A DNA stretch of 64,000 nucleotides from NCBI RefSeq assembly GCF_902702775.1, contig NZ_LR738724.1:930001-994000 (forward strand), given 5' to 3'. The DNA comes from Streptococcus suis. GTDB lineage: Bacteria > Bacillota > Bacilli > Lactobacillales > Streptococcaceae. The notes under the pieces are model-generated. The model did no database searches, was not told the origin of the DNA, and was given only the letters and a program-made list of their open reading frames with translations. A program made the position numbers and the translations under genes. Positions 52,070 through 63,191 of this stretch are shown here, in pieces (positions within the stretch are counted from its first letter, which is position 1; each line of letters opens with the position of its first letter).

Positions 52070-55000
52070 ATGACCAAAACATGTAATCATCACTTTCTTG
52101 TCAATCAGGAAAAAGGCGAGAAACACGTCTTTCGCAAGAGTAAAAAATATCGTACTTTATGTTCCGTTGCCCTTGGAACCATGGTGACGGCTGTTGTTGC
52201 TTGGGGAGGAACGGTTGCACATGCTGATGAAGTTACAACTTCAGTTGATACCACCATTCAACGAACGGAGAATCCAGCTACGAATTTACCAGAAGCACAG
52301 CCAAATCCTGTATCTGAACAAACTGAAAGTTTAGCGTTAACTGGACAATCTAATGGAGCGATTGCTGTCACCGTACCACATGATACGGTAACGCAAGTGG
52401 TTGAAGAGGCAAAGGCTGAAGGTGTTTCTACGGTTGAAGATAGTCCAATGGATTTAGGAAATACAACTTCTGCGGCAGAAACCAACCAACAAATTTCAAA
52501 AGCAGAAGAAGATGCCCAAAACCAAGTTGAGGCTATCAATGAAGTTACTGAAACCTACAAAGCTGACAAAGCGACATACGAATCGAATAAAGCCCGCATT
52601 GAACAGGAAAATAAGGAGCTGTCACAGGCCTACGAAGGGGCCAATCAAACTGGTAAAGAGACAAATACTTGGGTTGATACTAAAGTCAATGACCTAAAAA
52701 CTCGGTATGCAGATGCTGATGTGACAGTAAATGAACAAATAGTTTCAGCAGGGAATGGGACATCTGTACTTGACTATACAAACTATGGCAAGACTGTTGA
52801 AACCATTCAATCAACTAACGAGCAAGCTGTAGCGGATTATCTAACAAAGAAAACTAAGGCAGATGATATTGTTGCGAAAAACCAAGCCATTCAAAAAGAA
52901 AATGAAGCTGGACTTGCTAAGGCAAAGGCAGATAACGAAGCCATTGAGAAGCGGAATCAGGCAGGTCAAGCAGCTGTTGATGCTGAAAACCGTGCAGGTC
53001 AAGCCGCAGTAGATAAAGCTAATAAGGAGAAACAACAATTAGTTTCAGATCGAGCAGCCGAGATTGAAGCTATTACAAAACGCAATCAAGAAAAAGAAGC
53101 TGCAGCCAGAAAAGAAAATGAAGCGATTGATGCCTACAATGCCAAAGAAATGGAACGCTATCGACGTGACTTAGCCGAGATTTCAAAAGGTGAAGAAGGT
53201 TATATTTCTGAAGCCCTTGCTCAAGCCCTCAATCTCAATAACGGTGAGCCACAAGCACAACATGGAGCCATTACCCGAAATCCTAATCAAATCATTTCAA
53301 CTGGTGATGCTATGCTGGGTGGCTACTCAAGAATTTTGGATTCAACTGGATTCTTTGTCTATGATAGCTTCAAAACAGGTGAGACCCTTAGTTTTAACTA
53401 TCAAAATCTTCAAAATGCACGATTTAATGGTAAAAAGATTAGTCGAGTGACTTACGATATTACCAACCTTGTATCGCCAGCTGGAACCGATGCTGTGAAA
53501 CTAGTTGTGCCAAATGATCCTACCGAGGGCTTCATTGCCTATCGAAATGATGGAAATGGTGACTGGCGAACAGACAAGATGGAGTTTCGTGTAGTTGCTA
53601 AGTATTTCTTGGAAGACGGTTCACAAGTTACCTTCTCCAAAGAAAAGCCAGGAGTCTTCACACACTCTTCCCTCAATCATAATGACATTGGTTTAGAATA
53701 TGTTAAAGATTCATCTGGGAAATTTATTCCGATTAATGGTTCAACCGTTCAAGTGACTAATGAAGGTCTAGCACGTTCTTTGGGTTCCAACCGTGCAAGT
53801 GATTTGAATTTACCTGAGGAATGGGATACCACATCAAGCCGTTATGCTTATAAAGGAGCTATTGTCTCAACAGTTACATCAGGCAATACCTACACAGTAA
53901 CCTTTGGGCAAGGCGATATGCCACAGAATGTTGGCTTGTCATACTGGTTCGCTTTAAATACCCTACCAGTTGCACGTACAGTAACACCGTATAGTCCCAA
54001 ACCTCATGTAACGGTGGAACTTGAACCCATTCCAGAACCTATTACGGTAACACCAGATGTCTTTACTCCTAAAACATTTACACCAGAAAAGCCTGTGACC
54101 TTCACGCCAAAGCCTTTGGAAGAAGTAGTGCAGCCTAGTCTGTCCTTGACCAAAGTAACCTTACCTGTCAAACCTATTCCAAAAGAACTTCCAACGCCAC
54201 CTCAAGTACCGACAGTCCATTATCATGCATACCGTTTGACGACAACTCCAGAGATTATGAAAGAAGTGGTCAATAGTGACCAAGCTAATCTTCATGAGAA
54301 AACTGTCGCAAAAGATTCAACGGTGATTTATCCCTTAACAATCGATGCCTTATCGCCCAATCGTGCCCAAACGACTAGTCTCATTTTTGAGGACTACTTG
54401 CCTGCTGGTTACCTATTTGATAAGGAAACAACACAAAAAGAGAATGGAAACTATGTCCTTAGCTTTGATGAGACTAAGAATTTTGTGACCTTGACCGCAA
54501 AGGAAAACTTGTTGCAGGAGGTAAATAAAGATTTAACCAAGGTTTATCAACTGAACGCTCCAAAACTCTATGGTTCTGTTCAAAATGATGGGGCAACCTA
54601 TTCCAATAGTTATAAACTCCTTTTGAACAAGGGTACAACCAATGCTTACACAGTCACTTCAAATGTTGTAACGGTTCGTACACCAGGTGATGGGGAGACA
54701 ACCACACTCATTACACCAGATAAAAACAATGAAAATGCGGATGGTGTCCTCATTAATGACACGGTCGTAGCCTTTGGCACAACCAACCACTACCGATTGA
54801 TTTGGGATTTGGACCAGTATAAGGGAGATCGTTCTGCAAAAGAGACAATTGCACGAGGCTTCTTCTTTGTGGACGATTACCCAGAGGAAGTGCTCGATGT
54901 GGTGGAAAATGGCACGGCTATCACAACCCTTGACGGTCAGAAGGTATCCGGAATAACGGTTAAAATCTATGCTTCACTAAATGAAGCTCCTAAAGACCTT

Positions 55001-56965
55001 CAAGATAAATTAGCTCGTGCTAAGATTTCACCGACAGGTGCCTTTCAAGTCTTTTTGCCGGATGACAACCAAGCCTTTTATGACCAGTATGTTCAAACAG
55101 GAACTTCTTTAGCTCTTTTGACCAAAATGACGGTGAAAGATAGTCTCTATGGTCAAACTAAGACCTATACAAACAAGGCTTACCAAGTTGATTTTGGAAA
55201 TGGCTATGAAACCAAGGAAGTGACTAACACGCTTGTTTCTCCAGAACCCAAGAAACAAAATCTAAACAAGGATAAAGTGGATATCAATGGGAAGCCCGTG
55301 CTAGTGGGAAGTCAAAATCACTATACTCTTTCATGGGACTTGGACCAATACCGAGGGATTAAAGCAGACAACTCTCAGATTGCACAAGGTTTTTACTTTG
55401 TGGATGATTATCCAGAAGAAGCTTTATTGCCGGATGAAGCAGCTATTCAGTTTGTCACTTCTGGTGGCAAAACAGTTTCAGGAATCACGGTGAAGTCTTA
55501 TTCTCAATTATCAGAAGCTCCTAAAACGCTACAAGCAGCCCTTTCGAAACAAAAAATTCAGCCTAAAGGAGCTTTTCAAGTTTTTATGCCTGAGGACCCA
55601 CAAGCCTTTTTTGAATCTTATGTGACCAAGGGGGAGAATATTACCATTGTCACTCCGATGACGGTTTTGGAAACCATGCTTAATTCAGGGAAGTCTTATG
55701 AAAACGTGGCTTATCAGGTGGACTTTGGGCAAGCCTATGAAACCAACACGGTGACCAATTTTGTCCCTAAAGTAACTCCACACAAGGCTAACACCAATCA
55801 AGAAGGCATTTCAATTGATGGAAAGACTATTCTTCCGAATACGGTCAATTATTACAAAATTGTCTTGGATTACAGTCAATACAAGGACATGGTCGTGACG
55901 GATGATGTTCTTGCCAAGGGATTTTACATGGTAGACGATTACCCAGAAGAAGCTCTTACCCTAAATCCTGATGGCATTCAAGTTTTGGATAAGGATGGCA
56001 ATCGTGTATCTGGTATCTCTGTCAGCACCTACGCGAGTTTGTCAGAAGCTCCGAAAGTCGTCCAAGATGCCATGGCTAAACGTCAGTTTACACCTAAAGG
56101 AGCCATTCAGGTCCTTAGTAGCGATGATCCCAAAAACTTTTATGAGACTTATGTGAAAACTGGTCAAACCTTAGTTGTCACGCTTCCGATGACTGTTAAA
56201 AATGAGTTGACCAAAACAGGTGGTCAGTATGAAAATACAGCCTATCAGATTGATTTTGGCTTGGCCTATGTCACGGAAACAGTGGTCAATAATGTTCCCA
56301 AACTAGACCCACAAAAAGATGTGGTAATTGACTTGTCTCATAAAGATGAGAGCCTTGATGGGAAAGAAGTGGCCTTGCAACAAACCTTTAACTATCGTTT
56401 GGTTGGAGCTTTGATTCCAAGCAATCGTGCAACAGATTTATTTGAATATGGTTTTGAAGATAACTATGATGAAAAGCATGATGAGTATAATGGTGTTTAT
56501 CGCAGCTATCTGATGACGGATGTCATCCTCAAAGACGGTTCTGTCTTAAAAGAGGGGACAGAAGTCACGAAATATACCTTGCAACAAGTGGATACAGAAA
56601 ATGGCCTAGTGTCAATTTCATTTGATAAATCCTTCTTAGAGACTATCTCCGATGATTCAGCCTTTCAGGCAGATGTTTACCTTCAAATGAAACGGATTGC
56701 GGCTGGTCAGGTGGAGAATACCTATCTCCATACAGTGAATGGCTATGTCATCAGTTCAAATACAGTTGTAACACATACACCTCAACCTGAAGAACCAAGT
56801 CCAAATCAACCCACTCCACCTCAACCACCGATTGAGTCTCTTGAACCACCTGTTCCAGCAAGCGTTTTGCCAAATACAGGGGAACAGGAATCCCTTTTGG
56901 GCTTGATTGGAGCTGGTATTCTACTTGGTACGGCTTATGGACTGAAGAGAAAGGAGGAGAAGTAG
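52070..56965 (+). CDS. Antigen I/II-type LPXTG surface adhesin
   Basis: The 1631-residue cell-wall adhesin has a long signal with FRKSKKYRTLCSVALGTMV (YSIRK-like) and cleavage near AHADE (residue 52). An Ala/Lys/Glu coiled-coil region (about 130-370) contains A-repeat-like text KADNEAIEKRNQAGQAAV. A globular V-like domain follows, then a Pro-rich stretch near 645-720. Three C-terminal repeats of about 177 residues each carry F(F/Y)(F/M)VDDYPEE, starting near bases 54861, 55389 and 55923. The end is LPNTGEQ near 1600, a hydrophobic span and KRKEEK. Such ICE-borne adhesins aid aggregation and mating contact (like PrgB) and host binding. AAGGA precedes the ATG. Confidence 0.92.
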   Translation: MTKTCNHHFLVNQEKGEKHVFRKSKKYRTLCSVALGTMVTAVVAWGGTVAHADEVTTSVDTTIQRTENPATNLPEAQPNPVSEQTESLALTGQSNGAIAVTVPHDTVTQVVEEAKAEGVSTVEDSPMDLGNTTSAAETNQQISKAEEDAQNQVEAINEVTETYKADKATYESNKARIEQENKELSQAYEGANQTGKETNTWVDTKVNDLKTRYADADVTVNEQIVSAGNGTSVLDYTNYGKTVETIQSTNEQAVADYLTKKTKADDIVAKNQAIQKENEAGLAKAKADNEAIEKRNQAGQAAVDAENRAGQAAVDKANKEKQQLVSDRAAEIEAITKRNQEKEAAARKENEAIDAYNAKEMERYRRDLAEISKGEEGYISEALAQALNLNNGEPQAQHGAITRNPNQIISTGDAMLGGYSRILDSTGFFVYDSFKTGETLSFNYQNLQNARFNGKKISRVTYDITNLVSPAGTDAVKLVVPNDPTEGFIAYRNDGNGDWRTDKMEFRVVAKYFLEDGSQVTFSKEKPGVFTHSSLNHNDIGLEYVKDSSGKFIPINGSTVQVTNEGLARSLGSNRASDLNLPEEWDTTSSRYAYKGAIVSTVTSGNTYTVTFGQGDMPQNVGLSYWFALNTLPVARTVTPYSPKPHVTVELEPIPEPITVTPDVFTPKTFTPEKPVTFTPKPLEEVVQPSLSLTKVTLPVKPIPKELPTPPQVPTVHYHAYRLTTTPEIMKEVVNSDQANLHEKTVAKDSTVIYPLTIDALSPNRAQTTSLIFEDYLPAGYLFDKETTQKENGNYVLSFDETKNFVTLTAKENLLQEVNKDLTKVYQLNAPKLYGSVQNDGATYSNSYKLLLNKGTTNAYTVTSNVVTVRTPGDGETTTLITPDKNNENADGVLINDTVVAFGTTNHYRLIWDLDQYKGDRSAKETIARGFFFVDDYPEEVLDVVENGTAITTLDGQKVSGITVKIYASLNEAPKDLQDKLARAKISPTGAFQVFLPDDNQAFYDQYVQTGTSLALLTKMTVKDSLYGQTKTYTNKAYQVDFGNGYETKEVTNTLVSPEPKKQNLNKDKVDINGKPVLVGSQNHYTLSWDLDQYRGIKADNSQIAQGFYFVDDYPEEALLPDEAAIQFVTSGGKTVSGITVKSYSQLSEAPKTLQAALSKQKIQPKGAFQVFMPEDPQAFFESYVTKGENITIVTPMTVLETMLNSGKSYENVAYQVDFGQAYETNTVTNFVPKVTPHKANTNQEGISIDGKTILPNTVNYYKIVLDYSQYKDMVVTDDVLAKGFYMVDDYPEEALTLNPDGIQVLDKDGNRVSGISVSTYASLSEAPKVVQDAMAKRQFTPKGAIQVLSSDDPKNFYETYVKTGQTLVVTLPMTVKNELTKTGGQYENTAYQIDFGLAYVTETVVNNVPKLDPQKDVVIDLSHKDESLDGKEVALQQTFNYRLVGALIPSNRATDLFEYGFEDNYDEKHDEYNGVYRSYLMTDVILKDGSVLKEGTEVTKYTLQQVDTENGLVSISFDKSFLETISDDSAFQADVYLQMKRIAAGQVENTYLHTVNGYVISSNTVVTHTPQPEEPSPNQPTPPQPPIESLEPPVPASVLPNTGEQESLLGLIGAGILLGTAYGLKRKEEK

Positions 56966-57157
56966 ATGAATCCAAAAAGCATTTATGAAAAGGATTCAGA
57001 CCAGGATGGTCTGACAGATGCTCAGGAACTAGCTTTGGGAACCAATCCGCAGTCTGTTGACACAGATGGTGATGGTCAAGCTGATTTAGAGGAGCTACAA
57101 TCTGGACATTCACCATTAGTCCCACAAAAGGAGTTGTACGATGACTTGGAACTTTGA
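56966..57157 (+). CDS. Small thrombospondin type-3-like calcium-motif protein
   Basis: This 63-residue protein starts at the base after the adhesin stop codon (TAG-ATG). It carries two DxDxDGxxD loops: DSDQDGLTDAQE and DTDGDGQADLEE, with GTNPQ between, the pattern of thrombospondin type-3 repeats that bind calcium. It has no signal peptide or membrane helix, so it is either cytoplasmic or the detached tail of an older, longer surface protein. AAAGGAGGAGA upstream is a strong ribosome site, arguing for real translation. Confidence 0.72.
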   Translation: MNPKSIYEKDSDQDGLTDAQELALGTNPQSVDTDGDGQADLEELQSGHSPLVPQKELYDDLEL

Positions 57158-57692
57158 CACCATGAAAGAGGCTTTGTCTGAAATGGAGAAGGTCGATTAC
57201 CAAGAGTTTATCAAAGCCTTTCTCTCTTTGGAATTAAGTATTTCTAATAGAACAATCCTCAATCAGGTTTATCAAGATTATATGGATGAGGATGACCTAT
57301 CCTTGATTAGTGATGAGCTACGAGTTAAAGTGGATAGTTATCAGGATGAAGTACAGGCAGATATGACTGACATTCTGGAAAAGTTGTACCGAACAGGGGA
57401 AGGCTCTAGTTTTATTATGGATTTAATGTCCTCAAATAGTCTCTCAGACACCTTGGAACAGTATGAGGTTTTGGATAGTGACGATTATTCACCACTTAGC
57501 CTTGAAACCTTACAGGTCATGATTCAACAGGACTTGGCTATTTCCAGTCTGGATTATTTTGGAGATTTGGTTCACCTTGCCTTGCAAAAAGATTTACTAG
57601 ACCAGAAAAGTCATTTCTTACAACACTATGTGGCAACTGTAATGGAAGGTATTCCACAAGAAAGAGACCAACGAGCCTTGGTCCTAGATTAA
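57141..57692 (+). CDS. ICE protein of unknown function, acidic
   Basis: This 183-residue protein begins MTWNFDTMKEALSEMEKVDY and is rich in Asp, Glu, Leu and Ser, likely all-helical. It overlaps the preceding small gene by 17 bases and is followed by a terminator. AAGGAG lies upstream. It seems conserved in position within the ICE, but I do not recognise a family, and no enzyme motif is visible. Confidence 0.65.
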   Translation: MTWNFDTMKEALSEMEKVDYQEFIKAFLSLELSISNRTILNQVYQDYMDEDDLSLISDELRVKVDSYQDEVQADMTDILEKLYRTGEGSSFIMDLMSSNSLSDTLEQYEVLDSDDYSPLSLETLQVMIQQDLAISSLDYFGDLVHLALQKDLLDQKSHFLQHYVATVMEGIPQERDQRALVLD

Positions 57693-57695
57693 CGC

Positions 57696-57725
57696 AAAGG
57701 GCTGAGAAACACTCTCAGCCCTTTT
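57696..57725 (+). terminator. Terminator upstream of the SNF2/methylase gene
   Basis: AAAGGGCTGAGA (57696-57707), loop AACAC, TCTCAGCCCTTTT (57713-57725). Confidence 0.88.
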
Positions 57726-57740
57726 AAAATGGGAGGGAAA

Positions 57741-60700
57741 ATGAATCAAGAAGTCTTACTACAAATGATGAGAGCCACCATTCCTCGTGATAGAGCCCTG
57801 CTTGAGGCATTTTTATATTACCAAGCAGAGCATTTTGATGAGGAGTGGGATAGTCTTATTCGTCAGTTTATGACCAATAGGCAGGGAATCAAAAGATCTG
57901 TTCAGGTACTTCACTTTGAGACAGATGTTTCAGCTTTTGTCCAGGCTAGTCCTTATGATACTGCTCATGATCTATTGACCTATACACAAGTTTTCGGGCA
58001 AAGTGGTCTCCAAAAACTCGACAAACTATCGCCGTCTGAAAAAGACTTGGTGATTGAAGTGGCCTTGTTCAATCTGGCCACTCGTTTTCAACTATTAGAC
58101 TCAAATGGACACTACCAAACTATTTCACCAGATTCTCTATTACAAAAGAGTAGGGGAGCTAATTTGGTCAATGTTTATCGTGTGGCTAATAATTTAGCGG
58201 ATCGGATCAGCCGAGATATTGAACAGTTTCTCTTAACTTACGAGCCTGAGCTTGAAACAAGAGCTGATGAAACTGTTCTAGAAAATGAAGAAACTGTTGA
58301 TGAGCACAAAACAAGTGTTCATCAAGTAATATCATTTAGAGAAGAGGGATCGCTAATTATTGCTAGTTTGGATGTAGATTTGTCTCATTTGGATATCCGA
58401 ACTGGAAAAACCAGTCATCTGCCTGCCTATGAAGAGTTGTCATTACGACGTAAATTTGAGATTCTAACATATTTTGACCAAATTCGAAATGAACGTTCAA
58501 AAGTCCCAAGTTTTAGACGAGGTGATTTTGACACTGAGATGGAAATGACACCAATCTTTGATGGCGAGGAGTTACTTACCTATCTAGAGGCTGATGGTAG
58601 TCCCTATGAGCTGAAACGAACGCTGACTACAGTCGAAGAAAAGGAATTAGAAAAAATTGGACAAGCTATTAGGATAGAAAATCAAGAAAAATTGACTCAG
58701 CTAGGGATTGATTTATCTCAGTTTGACCCAGACCGAGTCGGTATTTTATTGGATGCAGCAGGTCGTTTTCGTTTGAAAAATGCGGACCTAGCTTTACTAG
58801 GTGGCTATCCCAAAGCCTCGGTAACTCAACTAGCCCTTGCGACAGAACTACTCCAAATGGGACTAAGTCATGAAAAGGTTGAATTTTTCTTTGGTAGCCA
58901 GCTTTCCCTTGAAGAGCTGCGACAAATTGCCTACGCCTTTTTACACCAAGAACTCAGTAGAGAAGATGCGGAACAATTTGAAAAGGATAAGGGCAATCAG
59001 CCAGATTTAACCCTCAGAGATTGGAAGAACAAGCTAGAGAAAGTTGAGGGAAAAGAAGTAGCTGATGAAGAATTCGCGGAAAATCCACTAGTCCAGAGAG
59101 TATTGGACACTTATCCTCTGGGGTCATTGGTTTCCTATAAGGGACAGGACTTTGAGGTCGTGTCGGTCAGCGATGCTCGATTGAATGATTTGATTCGGAT
59201 TGAGTTAGTCAATGATTTTTCGGATATCATTGAACAAAATCCAGTTCTTTATTTGAGGACATGGGAAGAAGTCAGTCAGGCACTTCATCAGCCAAAGGCA
59301 GAACCACAAACAGAGTTAGAAGAAGCGGACCAAGAATTAAACCTATTCTCATTTCTGGAAGAGGAGCCAGTTCAGAGTATTGGACTATTGGAACCAGATG
59401 ATTCAGAAAATGGTCATAACGATACTGATCTTGAAGAAACAGATAATCAAATTCCTGAAGAGGAAGTCGTCGAAACAATTCCAGAGATTCCAGTAACGGA
59501 CTTTTATTTTCCAGAAGATATGACGGACTTTTATCCTAAGACTGCTAGAGATAAGGTTGAGACAAACATTGCGGCCATTCGTTTGGTTAAAACACTTGAA
59601 ACGGGACGCCGTCAGGCAAGTACAAGTGAACAAGAACTCCTTGCCAAGTATGTGGGCTGGGGTGGACTAGCCAATGATTTCTTTGATGACTATAATCCAA
59701 AATTTTCTAAGGAACGAGAAGAACTGAAAAGCATAGTCACAGATAAAGAGTATTCGGATATGAAACAGTCCTCTCTGACAGCCTATTACACAGACCCAGC
59801 CCTGATCCGTCAGATGTGGGATAAGTTGGAAAGAGATGGCTTTACAGGTGGCAAAATCCTAGATCCTTCCATGGGAACAGGGAATTTTTTTGCAGCAATG
59901 CCCAAACACTTAAGAGAAAAGAGTGAGTTATATGGTGTAGAGTTAGACACCATCACAGGAGCTATAGCCAAACACCTTCATCCCAATAGTCACATTGAAA
60001 TTAAGGGCTTTGAGACGGTAGCTTTTAACGACAATAGTTTTGATTTGGTGATTTCAAATGTGCCGTTTGCCAATATACGAATTGCGGATAACAGGTACGA
60101 TAAGCCTTACATGATTCATGACTACTTTGTCAAAAAGTCACTTGATTTGGTCCATGATGGTGGACAAGTAGCGATTATCTCTTCCACAGGAACTATGGAT
60201 AAGCGAACAGAAAATATTTTACAAGATATTCGTGAGACAACTGAATTTCTTGGTGGGGTTCGACTGCCTGATTCTGCCTTTAAGGCCATTGCGGGAACGA
60301 GTGTCACAACGGATATGTTATTCTTCCAGAAACACCTGAACAAGGAATATGTGGCAGACGACTCAGCCTTTTCAGGTTCCATTCGCTATGACAAGGATAG
60401 TCGCATTTGGCTCAATCTTTACTTTGATGGAGAATACAATAGCCAAGTGCTAGGAACCTACGAGGTCAGGAATTTTAACGGAGGAACACTTTCTGTTAAG
60501 GGGACTAGTGATGACTTGATTGCAAGTGTTGAAGCAGCTCTACATCAAGTAAAAGCCCCAAGAGAGATTGATAGAAATGAGGTCATCATTAATCCAGATG
60601 TGTTGATCAAACAAGTCATTGATACCTCCATTCCAGCTGAAATGAGGGAGAATCTGGGTCAGTACAGTTTTGGTTACCAGGGTTCTACAGTTTACTATCG

Positions 60701-63191
60701 AGATAATAAAGGCATTCGAGTCGGAACCAAGACGGAAGAAATCAGTTACTATGTCGATGAAGAGGGCAACTTCAAAGCATGGGACACCAAACATTCTCAA
60801 AAGCAGATTGATCGCTTTAATGCCTTAGAAGTGACTGATAACACTGCTCTGGATGTCTATGTGACAGATGATGCAGCCAAACGTGGTCAGTTTAAGGGAT
60901 ATTATAAAAAGACAGTTTTCTATGAAGCTCCTTTGTCTGATAAAGAAGTGGCACGAATCAAAGGAATGGTCGATATTCGCAATGCTTACCAAGAAGTCAT
61001 TGCCATTCAACGCTATTATGACTATGATAAGAAGACCTTTAACCACTTGTTAGGTAAACTCAATCGTAGCTATGATAGCTTTGTCAAACGCTATGGGTAT
61101 TTGAATAGTGCTGTGAACCGCAATCTTTTTGATAGTGATGACAAGTATTCGCTTCTTGCTAGTTTGGAAGATGAAAGTCCGGTTCCAAGTGGAAACTCCG
61201 TTATCTACACCAAGTCCCTTGCTTTTGAAAAGGCTCTGGTGCGTCCTAAAAAAGAGGTTAAAAAGGTACATACTGCCCTTGATGCCTTAAATTCGAGCTT
61301 GGCTGATGGTCGAGGTGTTGATTTCGATTATATGATGTCTATCTATCAGGTTGAATCGAAGATGAACTTGATTGAGGAGTTAGGTGACCTCATTATGCCT
61401 GATCCTGAGAAGTATTTGAATGGGGAGCTGACCTATGTTTCTCGCCTAGACTTTCTGTCAGGTGATGTCGTTACCAAGTTAGAAGTGGTGGACCTATTCG
61501 TCAAACAAGACAATCAGGACTTTAACTGGTCACATTATGCGGGACTTCTAGAAGCTATCAAACCAGCCCGTATTACTTTGGCAGACATTGATTATCGAAT
61601 CGGTTCACGCTGGATTCCTTTGTCTGTTTATGGAAAATTTGCCCAAGAAACCTTTATGGGGAATGCCTATGAATTATCGGACCAAGAAGTAGCGACAGTC
61701 CTAGAAGTCAGTCCCATTGACGGGGTTATCACTTACCAATCTAAGTTTGCCTACACCTATTCCAACGCAATGGATAGGAGTTTAGGTGTCCCTGCTTCAC
61801 GCTATGATAGTGGTCGAAAAATCTTCGAAAATCTCCTGAATTCCAATCAACCAACGATCACAAAACAAATTGTTGAAGGGGATAAGAAAAAGAATGTGAC
61901 GGATGTAGAGAAAACAACGGTCCTGCGTGCCAAGGAAACACACCTACAGGAATTCTTTCAAGATTTTGTAGCAAGGTATCCAGAAGTCCAACAGATGATT
62001 GAAGACACCTATAACAGTCTCTATAATCGTACAGTATCAAAGACCTATGATGGTAGTCATTTAACCATTGATGGACTTGCCCAGAATATCTCCTTACGTC
62101 CTCACCAAAAGAATGCCATTCAACGAATTGTGGAGGAAAAACGTGCCCTACTAGCCCACGAGGTAGGGTCAGGAAAAACCTTGACCATGCTTGGAGCTGG
62201 TTTCAAGTTGAAAGAATTAGGGATGGTGCATAAACCTCTCTATGTGGTTCCTTCTAGTTTGACTGCCCAGTTTGGTCAAGAAATCATGAAATTTTTCCCT
62301 ACCAAGAAAGTCTATGTGACTACTAAGAAAGACTTTGCCAAAGCCAAACGTAAGCAGTTTGTGTCTCGGATTATTACAGGGGACTATGATGCCATTGTCA
62401 TTGGGGATTCCCAGTTTGAGAAAATACCGATGAGTCGTGAAAAACAGGTCACCTATATCAATGACAAACTTGAGCAACTCAGAGAAATTAAACTAGGAAG
62501 TGACTCTGATTACACGGTGAAAGAAGCGGAACGTTCGATTAAGGGATTGGAACACCAGTTGGAAGAACTCCAAAAACTAGAGCGAGATACCTTTATTGAA
62601 TTTGAAAATCTTGGAATTGATTTTCTTTTTGTGTATGAGGCTCATCACTTCAAGAATATCCGTCCAATCACTGGACTTGGGAATGTCGCGGGAATCACCA
62701 ATACTACTTCAAAAAAGAACGTAGACATGGAGATGAAGGTGAGACAGGTTCAGGCAGAACATGGAGATAGAAATGTCGTTTTTGCGACAGGAACGCCAGT
62801 TTCTAACTCTATTAGTGAACTTTTCACCATGATGAATTACATTCAACCTGATGTTTTAGAGCGATACCAGGTATCCAATTTTGATTCATGGGTTGGGGCT
62901 TTTGGGAATATTGAAAACTCCATGGAACTAGCCCCGACAGGTGATAAATACCAACCTAAGAAACGGTTTAAGAAATTTGTCAACTTGCCTGAACTCATGC
63001 GAATCTATAAGGAAACTGCCGATATTCAGACCTCAGATATGCTCGACTTACCTGTACCTGAAGCTAAGATTATTGCGGTGGAAAGCGAGTTAACGCAAGC
63101 TCAGAAATACTATTTAGAAGAGCTGGTAGAGCGTTCAGACGCTATCAAGTCAGGTAGTGTTGCTCCAAGTAGAGATAACATGCTTAAGATA
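57741..63191 (+). CDS. N6-adenine methylase / SNF2 helicase protein, exon 1 (interrupted)
   Basis: The first 1817 codons of a very large protein. An N-terminal region of unknown fold (to about 580) precedes an N6-adenine methylase-like domain: AKYVGWGGLANDFF near 635, ILDPSMGTGNFFAAMP near 704, and SNVPFANIRI near 770, where the usual NPPY is NVPF. The SNF2-like helicase follows: ALLAHEVGSGKTLTMLGAG near 1470 (motif I), a motif II that reads FVYEAHHFKN near 1630 in place of DEAH, and FATGTPVSNSISELFTMM (motif III). The gene is cut after LKI at 63191 by a second group II intron. GGGAGGGA sets ATG 57741. Its role in the ICE, perhaps anti-restriction or DNA processing, is unproven. Confidence 0.9.

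Noticed and set aside
51826-52077. 83-codon minus-strand frame next to the abiE operator
   Set aside because: It extends through the palindromic operator and promoter, has no ribosome site and resembles no known protein.
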